Assembly: GCA_958295665.1 (NCBI GenBank)
Contig: OY282558.1
Location: 112,272,838 to 112,336,837 of the forward strand
Length of the DNA: 64,000 bases
Direction of reading: 5' to 3'
From: Tipula vernalis
Lineage: Eukaryota; Arthropoda; Insecta; Diptera; Tipulidae
Positions 56,661 through 64,000 of this stretch are shown piece by piece (the first letter of the stretch is position 1; each line of letters begins with the position of its first letter). The notes beneath the pieces are model-generated. The model was given only the letters and a program-made list of their open reading frames with translations. It ran no database searches and was not told where the DNA came from. The position numbers and the translations under genes were made by a program.

Positions 56661-57737
56661 TAAAGTTAGCCGAAAGTGAAAAGTCGATAATGCAGATTAT
56701 ATTATTGACATTCCAGCCGAAAATAAATCAGCCACTTGTCAATAGCTATCGCAGGAAAAAATTCAGTTCAAGCTTCTCGTGGGAAATCTCGGAAAATTCG
56801 ATTTTCCAAAAATTATTAGAAAATTTGTATCAAATCAGCCTCTAAAGTGTTATGTCTGGAAATGGATTGCATTGATGTGATTTACCAATAGCTATCGCAG
56901 AAAAAAAATTCAGTTGAAGTTTCCCGTGGGAAATCTCGGAAAATTCGATTTTCCGAAAAATATTAGAAAATTTGTATAAAATCAGCCTCCTGAGTGTCAT
57001 ATCTGGAGATGGATTGCATTGATGTGACTTATCAATAGCTATCGCAGGTAAAAATTCAGTTCAAGTTTCAGGTGAGAAATCTCGGAAAAATCGATTTTCC
57101 AAAAATTATTAGAAAATTTTTATAAAATCAGCCTCCAGAGTGTTATGTCTGGAAATGGATTGAATTGATGTGATTTGTCAATAGCTATCGCAGGAAAAAA
57201 ATTCAGTTTAAGTTTCCAGTGGGAAATCTCGGAAAATTCGATTTGCCAAAATTTATTAGAAATTTTGAATACAATCAGCCTCTAGAGTGTTATGCCTGGA
57301 GATGGATTGCATTGATGTGATTTGTCAATAGCTATCGCAGGAAAAAAATTCAGTTCAAGTTTCCAGTGGGCAATTTCGGGATTTAAAATTTTGGAAAATC
57401 GAATTTTCCGAGATTTCCCACGGGAAACTTGAACAGAATTTTTTCATTCGATAGCTATTGGTAAATCACACAAAAACTATTCAACTTCAGATTTACACTC
57501 TAGTGGCTGATTTTATTCCAATTTTGTGATTTCTTCTGATTTTCCGATATTTTCTACGAATAGGTTAAGAAAAGTTTTACACGTAAAACTATTTATAAAT
57601 TATTTTATTTAAATCCATGTATCCTATTTACTTTCGGCTGATAACTACTAAATTTTTTATTTTCGGCTCGAATGTTAATATCATAATCTGCAATATCGAC
57701 TTTTCACTTTCGGCTGGCAACTTTCGTATAACTTTAA
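56661..57737. mobile_element. Small TIR element filled by a tandem array
   Basis: The left arm (about 56661-56730: AAAGTTAGCCGAAAGTGAAA, GTCGATAATGCAGATTAT, CAGCCGAAAATAAA) is inverted at about 57625-57737. Between them lie five direct units and one inverted unit. It is inside the hAT element. Coding capacity is absent; superfamily unknown. Confidence 0.75.
56741..57470 (+). repeat. Tandem array, about 147-bp unit, five copies, last unit inverted
   Basis: AATAGCTATCGCAGG recurs at 56741, 56887, 57034, 57180 and 57327, each followed by ATTCAGTT, GGGAAATCTCGGAAAATTCG, AATCAGCCTC and GGAGATGGATTGCATTGATG. From about 57377 to 57470 the unit is read backwards (CGAATTTTCCGAGATTTCCC ... GATAGCTATTGG). 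Confidence 0.93.
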
Positions 57738-58244
57738 CATTATATAAACCAATCCAAAAAATGTGAACAAATTATGATAGGCAGGATTTTAGTGAAATGT
57801 AAATGGTAAAGTACGGTTCTTTGAAGTACGTGTTTGAACAAGCAAATTATCGGAAATCTTCATTTCTATGAAGTTTTCATTAATTATTATTTGTTTAGCT
57901 TTTTATAGGCAAATATATACTTTTTTTGAAAATCATAAATCAAACTACAAAATTGTATTTAAAGTGTATTTTTTATTCCGAATTAACCTAGAAACTTTTG
58001 AATGTTTTTCCGTTTTTATGAGATATGGAAAATTTTCGTGCAAAAAATAATTGAACCGAAACGCAAAATAACGGCATAAACCGCATGAAAATATTGCTCT
58101 GGTTACGATTACGGTTCACTACATTTTATTTATTTCATTTCGGTTCCAGTTTTCGATACGCTTCCGGTTCACTCTCTGATTTTAACCATGCGGTAAATAT
58201 GGTAAACTAATTTTTTTTCACTTGTAATGCATTTTGCTGCGTCA

Positions 58245-58372
58245 AATGAACGTAAGTCAATTCTCTATATCCCGATAACCTATAACCCGATTTTATCGTT
58301 ATCTCTGTAGGTAACATATATTTCATTTCACGTTAATTTTATAGCTCGAACTCTCTAAAATAGTGCTAATTT
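58245..58372 (+). mobile_element. Fragment of a Tigger-like terminal region
   Basis: AGTCAATTCTCTATATCCCG, then CATTTCACGTTAATTTTATA and GCTCGAACTCTCTAAAAT, correspond in order to 54665-54810 of the nested Tigger element. No transposase follows, so it is a solo end. Confidence 0.6.
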
Positions 58373-59808
58373 GAGAGGGACAATGATGATGTAAGGCGAA
58401 TTACATTTCATACAAATTTTTAAATTTTTTTTAAGTCATGTACAATTATTTAAATATTTTGTAGAGTTTCATTTTTAGCTTTGCTAAACTATTTTGAAAA
58501 AAGTTTCTTAGTTACCTAAAGAAAATCTCTATTTAATCAGTATTTCCTTTGAAGAGATTTCAGCACGATTAAAATCCGCAATTAATTGTTTTTTTGACGC
58601 AGAATAGGCTTAAAATTTTCAAGAAATATTTCTTTCGTAGGTTACTAGTCTATCAGATATGCGATCCAGTTTTCCATCTTATGTACACTGACACAGTTGT
58701 ATTCCTGTCACAGATACTATCCTAGTCTACATGTGCCCATCTCGATAACATAATTCATGGTACACCCGTACTTCCAAATAATATGTTAGTACATTATTTT
58801 CTAATACCGTATAGGTATATTAAATGAATATCCAAATTTTACGATTTAGGCATAATCATTACACTTCTATATCATACATCTCCAGTTTATGAGCGCATCG
58901 TTAAATTCATTTCTATTAAAAGTATTTTTTTTTTTTACTTTTTTCCGGGCAACGTTTATAATCGTATACCATTATTATTCAATATATCAATCATACGTAA
59001 TATTTTTTATGCACACAAATGAATAAAAAAACGACAAAACCAAATATCGAGCAATTTTCTTTTATGTTGATCTGTGGAAAATAATATTCGAAATCAATAA
59101 ATTTTCGGTACCCACTCTGATAAAAAGAGGAAAGAAACGAAAATAAATGGTTCTAGTTCTCCGTTTATTATTTGTACGTGTATAATGTTGGTTTTATTCT
59201 TAAGGAACTCATGCCATATTGTGGTTAAGTACATGATGGCGGTTTTCAGGGTATGTTTACACAGAGACTGAAAATTATAAATCAGAAATTCGAGAAATTT
59301 CCAATTCCCAGAATTTGTTTTATTTATTTATTTTTTTTTATATTCCGTCTGTTTATTTTCACAATCAATTTTTTTTTTTGCTATATACATATATCAAGCA
59401 TTTTTGAGGGTTTTTGCCTTCCATAAACATATTTATTGTTAGCAGAAAATTAATGTTTTTGTTGCCTGTTTTCTCATATAAACTTTATATGTAGCTACCA
59501 AAAAGTATTTTTTTTGTCAGTGTAAGATGATTGTCGGGTACAAGCACACAGCACGTATGTGTAAATACACAAAAACATGTAACATGTTAAAAAAAAATCG
59601 CTTGAGTCAGGGAACTTAAATCGAATAAATTCCGATTGAATTTATTAAAGTTGGACAAATATAGGGTACTATATACCAAATCCCTCATATAAACTACATT
59701 TTTGCACCCGATGACACGAGCTTTCTTAATTAAGAAATAAAAATTATTTTTCACTACACCAATTCATGCAAACACACACTACACAATACATCAATTTCTA
59801 TAACAAAC
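58373..59808. other. Intron sequence, no gene
   Basis: AT-rich with T homopolymers. Nothing recognised apart from the polypyrimidine environment of the dpr intron. Confidence 0.45.
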
Positions 59809-59898
59809 CCAATTTACACCCACTCTGTCGACGCCGGCTACTTTGCAGACTAAGAATGCGGTGCCACCTAATTGGACGGTTGTATTGTGTGCCATCAT
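59809..59898 (-). CDS. dpr-family Ig-domain protein, exon with first Ig1 cysteine
   Basis: Minus strand: a pyrimidine-rich tract ending TTTCCAG (59899-59905), then an exon reading HNTTVQLGGTAFLVCKVAGV and DRVG. This is the strand A-B region of a Dpr Ig1 domain, with the first disulfide cysteine in LVCKV. The 3' junction is either after GGT (59818, donor GTAAAT) or after TGG (59809, donor GTTTGT). Both are phase 0 and join in frame to NQISWIRRRD of the exon at 21581-21748. The shorter form gives the more usual Cys-to-Trp spacing; the longer form adds VNW. Earlier exons (signal peptide) are not recognised in the window. The 60-codon plus frame over it is a shadow. Confidence 0.87.
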
Positions 59899-61901
59899 CT
59901 GGAAATATACACAAAAAGAAAAAGAAAAAAACGGAAAAGTTAATTTAAATATTAAATAATCAATAAATTTGCTATAATAACAATAATAATAATATAAAAG
60001 TGTTTGCTATAATAAAGTGTGCGCGCCATAATATCTAATTTGCATATTTTCCATTCGCATCATTCCCCAATTGAATAATAATTTCGCTAATTTTTATGTT
60101 TCCCATTTTTATTTTGGTTATGATGTTGGGGTATAAATTACTTATCTTGATTGCCGTCAATTAAATCGTGCCAAAAAAGAAAATTTTCCACCCATTTTCC
60201 TTTGTAAATATTTTTTTTTTTTTTTTTTTTTACAATTTGTATTTTTATTTTGAACTGCTGTGCTATTTAGCATGCGGTATACGATACTGTGCGTGGACAG
60301 CACTGTGCTCATAAATACACCCAAAAAAAACAACGGTGAGTGAGTACGACAAAATCAATAAAACGAAAACTTTAAATATTTTTTTTTTAAAAAACTGTTT
60401 AGTTTGTGCTTTACATGAAAACTTTTATTTTTAATTATCAACAATTTAATGGAAGAATTAACAAGATTTTTATTATTTTTATTTTCTGTGATAATTATTA
60501 TTTTGTTATCGTTGATAATAAAAAGAAAATAGATTTTCAAAAAAAAAAAAAATTTTTTTTGTTGCCTTTTGTCTTGTGAAAATCGAAAAACAAAGTTGTA
60601 TTATAAAAGATTATAAATACTATTGTGCTTTTGTTATTAAATAAGATTAACATTTTATTTTTTAATTTTATTTTGTGAATGTGACTAGAGAGATAAGAAT
60701 GATATATTTATAAATTCGTTTTTATTTGGGTTTTGTTTTTATTTAGCTGTGGACATTTGAAATATTTTGGATTTAGTTTTTTATTTGTATGAGGTTTTAT
60801 CGCCCAAGGAGGATTTATTTTAACTAGGAATACATAAAAGGAATACGAATGCTTAGTTAAATTTAAAGTTAAGATATAGGCAATACTAGGTATTTTTAAA
60901 GAGCTGGGTTAAAATAGAGTTAAACTTAAAACGTGGATGTATATTAGTAATAAATAGTTTTCTCTCTTACAGGCGATTTTATCATTAGTGAAAAGCTGTC
61001 ACAATAATACATTTTTGTGGTTCCTATATTGAGCCAATTGCCATAATAGTAGTATTTATATAACGAATATAAACCACTTTTACTGCCAAAGTAGTCAGTC
61101 AGCAACATTCGAAAAAGGTGTAAAGTGATTCAACCACAATTTAATTAGTTAAAAGTATCTGTAAATTTAATTGAGTCGCCAATTATTTTTAAATTTTCAT
61201 TATATTGAATCAATAATATGTATCATAATTAATTTTGCATTATATTCAATTGAATTTATTTTTGTTAAGGTTGTACCATTTTATATTAAATTTACATAAA
61301 ATCAAAATTACTAACATCTATAAGTTTTATTAATTGTATAAGCAAAAAATGGGATGACAAATGTTTCCTAATACAAATACTTAACATTTAGATTATCTCT
61401 TTCTACTTTAAGCAACATTTTCATTTAAAATGTAACAGGCATGAAAATACCATAAAACTACCACGATCCATCATTAACATATTATCGAAAACCATGCCTA
61501 CAAAAATTGTTTCAATTATAAAATTTAGAGTTTTTGTGTCCTTGCTTCGCAGAATTGAGCTTCTAAAAATTTTCGAGTTTCCAAGATGAAAAATCATAAT
61601 TTAAAAATAATAATAATGCTAAAGACAAATTTAGTATTTAATTAAGAATTATTGGCTTATTGACATTTAACCTACAAATAAAATTAGTCTTAATAAGCAA
61701 AGGTCCAAATTTCACATCCTATTAAAGTTAGTCAAAAGCTTCCAGCCGAAAATTAAAAATTCGGAATGGGTTGGGTTGTCTACACAGCCGTGGGCTGGGT
61801 TATCTAGATAGGCGGTGAGAGAAATTATAGACTGTATTGGTTTCACAATAAAAATGAAATGAATTCATATTTTGTTGTTGCTGTGGCTTTTATTACAATA
61901 T
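59899..61901. other. Intron sequence, no gene
   Basis: Very AT-rich with long T and A runs (for example 60209-60230 and 60541-60560). No exon, repeat or RNA gene recognised. Confidence 0.45.
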
Positions 61902-62317
61902 ATATTACAAGTTGTTTTTAAAACAAAACAAAAACAAAATCAAAAACCAAAATATTCAACTTTATTTTACTTTATTTAATAACAAATAGTTAAATACTTT
62001 CTTTAAAATTGTAATAATTAATTTTTACTTTTTGGAAGACCGGTTTCGGATTTCATCCTTCTTCAGTCCCAATTTTAACTACTAAAATAATTTTGAAAAA
62101 TACTGCCTTTTATAGAGGTAGTAGTATTTTTCAAAATTATTTTAGTAGTTAAAATTGGGACTGAAGAAGGATGAAATCCGAAACCGGTCTTCCAAAAAGT
62201 AAAAATTAATTATTACAATTTTTAAGAAAGTATTTAACTATTTGTTATTAAATAAAGTAAAGTTGAATATTTTGGTTTTTGATTTTGTTTTTGTTTTGTT
62301 TTAAAAACTTGTAATAT
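61902..62317. mobile_element. Long near-perfect palindrome (foldback element), about 416 bp
   Basis: Arms of about 200 bp (61902-62105 and 62115-62317) mirror each other with very few differences. They contain ATATTACAAG, AACAAATAGTTAAATACTTT, TTTTTGGAAGACCGGTTTCG, GATTTCATCCTTCTTCAGTC and AAATTATTTTAGTAGTTAAA. The centre is CTGCCTTTTATAGAGGTAG. No coding capacity; no clear target duplication. Confidence 0.93.
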
Positions 62318-62879
62318 GTATTGGTTTGTTAAAATCAATTTATTCTGTATTAGCTTGATTAAGTGGTATAGTATAGCGCCGGTGTGCAAACGACTAAGTA
62401 CTGGGCGATGCTAGGAGAAGTAAAATATCTAAAACCATATATAATAAAAGTTCTCGTTTAGAATAAAATGCTAAGTATTATGCGGGGTACTAATCGTAAC
62501 TATACCAGATGTCGATCTTGTATGGCCCAAATTAACATAAGTTAATTCAATATGAAAATTACCCTAAATAAAATCTAGCGCAACGAGAAATAGACCGATA
62601 TACATATCGTCCTATGCAAATCTGATTATAATAAGTTACTTTATGATAGTTTCAAATAATGGTTTGCTTGGACTCTGCGAGTTGATGTTGTACTACGAGC
62701 AATTATTTGTAAACATTGAGAGCCTCCCTGAGATTTAAATATAAAAAAATAGTATGACAGAGTACTTTAAATATCTTTGCAAGAAATTATTGTTTTTTAT
62801 TGCTAGACAAACTCATTTATCATAATTTCAATAAATATTTTGGTTTAAAGTAACTCAACGATTTAATTTATGAAAAATT
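62318..62879. other. No gene recognised
   Basis: Mixed-composition sequence with no coding frame or repeat identified. Confidence 0.4.
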
Positions 62880-63051
62880 TCGATCGATGTTAATCCTGTT
62901 ACTCCATGCAATTTAGGTGCAAATACTCCCGTATGGAGCCCAATTACGCCAACACAACAATATAATAATAACCTTGCAGAAACTGAAAATACTCCAAAAT
63001 CGAGTAAACCAAACGTAAATTATACTAAACGTAAATTGCGACAAGCGTAAA
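62880..63051 (+). CDS. Unassigned coding-like remnant (about 56 codons)
   Basis: An open plus frame without its own ATG reads ISIDVNPVTPCNLGANTPVW, SPITPTQQYNNNLAETENTP, KSSKPNVNYTKRKLRQA and then stops at TAA. The P/T/N-rich composition and varied residues look more like protein than the surrounding A/T frames. I do not recognise a family. It might be a piece of a retroelement ORF1 or an exon. Confidence 0.25.
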
Positions 63052-63747
63052 TGGATCTCAAAAATTTCTAAGGACCTAACTTTGTTTTAACATCTGACTT
63101 GAATCTTATCTTAAATGCAATTCTACTTTAGATAAACCAGTAAAACTTAGTCAGAAATTTAGAAAAAATTTAGAGCAAAATTGTGGCCTCGCTCGGCCAG
63201 CGAGCTCGCTTTAATTAATTTAATTACATTTTTTCCACAAATTGATATTAAAACATTAAAACTTTATTTATGTAGCTTGATTATCTCATCTGTCTCACTA
63301 ATAAGAATTTTGTAATATTGTATATGAGTTTAGTAGAATCAAAACCGATTCATTTCCATTTTTGTTTCTAATCGCCATATTTCCTACACAAAACTGAATT
63401 TAAAAATTAACGGTTGGTTCATAATCGAACCTTTTCCAATATTTCGCTCTATCAAATTGAAACATTTCCCATACAAATACTAGCTGGTAACAAAGTGTTA
63501 CTTTTCCTATACTAACGTCCATACGAAAAGATTGGCTGCAACATACAGATACATTTTCAAATAGCCGTTGTTATCCAAGTTTTGACATTTTTTTTTTGGC
63601 AGTAATTTTAGTTCTGAAGGTAATTTTTTTGTGAATAGTTCGGAGTGTATAGTTTTAAACATTTTTAAACAAATTAAATTAGATATCATTAATAAAATAA
63701 TAGAAAAAAATAAAGATAGTATAAAATTTCGATAATTAATAAAGGCA
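63052..63747. other. No gene recognised
   Basis: AT-rich apart from a GC patch at 63185-63210 (CTCGCTCGGCCAGCGAGC, self-complementary). It would contain the promoter region of the gene starting at 63748. No clear core-promoter element is visible. Confidence 0.4.
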
Positions 63748-64000
63748 ATGGAAAAATTTAAAGTAACAAAGCGAAAAAAGCAGCGCAAAGTAACTAAATG
63801 GAAATCTACAAAGGATAAAATTAGCCAGGTAAGAACAATATACATTTCTGAATTCAAATTGATGTAGTTCATTAATTTTATTGTTTTATTAGTATAAACC
63901 AAAAGGTTTGCCGAAAATACCCACATGCAACCACAAAAAGGATAATTCTTTCCATTGCAAAAAACTGACCGGACAAGATTGTTAAGAGTTCCATAAAAAA
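63748..64000 (+). CDS. DUF7869-type protein gene, 5' end (two exons), cut by window edge
   Basis: ATG at 63748 gives MEKFKVTKRKKQRKVTKWKS, then TKDKISQ, ending at a good donor CAG|GTAAGA (63828). A 64-bp intron (63829-63892) ends TTTTATTAG. Exon 2 reads YKPKGLPKIPTCNHK, then FHCKKLTGQDC, a TAA at 63983, then EFHKK. In insect DUF7869-type proteins the pattern 'C.H....F.C..L...D....H..FY' follows a basic N-terminus. The TAA replaces what would be an acidic codon, so this copy may be dead. It is the same broad family as 1870-3440 but on the other strand. Function unknown. The assignment rests on a short region. Confidence 0.5.

Larger units (their letters stand above)
53902..58178. mobile_element. 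hAT-type non-autonomous element with 8-bp target duplication
   Basis: Ends are CAGAGAGTGAAACC at 53902 and, inverted, CAGAGAGTGAACCGG ending at 58178. ATTTTAAC flanks both (53894-53901 and 58179-58186), a perfect 8-bp duplication. CAGRG ends with 8-bp duplications define hAT elements. Subterminal GGTTTAAAACCGG and AACCG/CGGTT words are repeated at both ends. No hAT transposase is found. The length (4277 bp) is swollen by a Tigger-like element and a small TIR/array element inside. Confidence 0.88.

Noticed and set aside
59766..59948. 60-codon plus-strand frame rich in R, C and H
   Set aside because: It is the reverse of the dpr exon on the minus strand, which has a clear Ig motif and splice sites.
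63507..63926. 139-codon minus-strand frame with hydrophobic stretches, candidate membrane protein
   Set aside because: It overlaps the opposite-strand spliced 5' end of the DUF7869-type gene, and its hydrophobicity comes from A/T-rich codons.

Overview
This window is eukaryotic and most likely from a fly (Diptera). It is AT-rich, has short GT-AG introns, and carries two exons of the arthropod dpr family (defective proboscis extension response: neuronal immunoglobulin-domain surface proteins). The rest is mostly dead or dying transposable elements of many superfamilies, with satellites and foldback repeats. Nothing bacterial is present.

The host gene is on the minus strand. One dpr exon lies at 59809-59898 and carries the first Ig cysteine. 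The next lies at 21581-21748 and carries the tryptophan and the second cysteine. Both are phase-0 and together rebuild one Ig domain, so about 38 kb between them is one intron. The exon expected next is not in the window, so at least 21.5 kb of the following intron is also here. Nearly everything else is intronic filler.

Layout. 1-736: piggyBac-like transposase 5' end cut by a heptamer repeat. 1.07-1.38 kb: BEL/Pao RT scrap. 1.87-3.44 kb: decayed DUF7869-type gene. 4.38-4.62 kb: exact 120-bp duplication. 5.4-8.3 kb: foldback repeats, long (TA)n and a Helitron helicase scrap. 8.8-11 kb and 12.2-13.04 kb: two dead LINEs. 13.04-14.6 kb: complete Tc1 element with broken transposase. 14.9-20.3 kb: P-superfamily transposase remnant inside long inverted repeats, invaded by two MITEs and a Harbinger element. 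21.6 kb: dpr exon. 24.05-24.65 kb: Tc1/mariner remnant. 25.4-27.9 kb: TIR element with a 9-bp target duplication filled by a tandem array. 28-28.8 kb: LINE RT scrap. 29.5-35.1 kb: 182-bp satellite ending against a piggyBac C-terminal remnant. 38.04-43.05 kb: near full-length LOA/R1-like LINE. 45.1-45.4 kb: foldback repeat. 48.1-50.2 kb: head-to-head LTR pair, one holding an octamer microsatellite. 50.7-52.8 kb: mariner and jockey-like LINE remnants. 52.9-53.3 kb: MITE. 53.9-58.2 kb: hAT-type element with 8-bp target duplication, invaded by a Tigger/pogo element and a small TIR element with a tandem array. 59.8 kb: dpr exon. 61.9-62.3 kb: long palindrome. 63.75 kb to the end: start of a second DUF7869-type gene on the plus strand.

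The most unusual signal is a recurrent design: terminal inverted repeats enclosing a tandem array whose last unit is inverted. It occurs in two elements of unrelated sequence (25.4-27.9 kb and 56.7-57.7 kb). The P-type element with long arms, the head-to-head LTRs and the paired DUF7869 remnants also deserve a second look. All family calls were made by eye from conserved motifs, without database searches.
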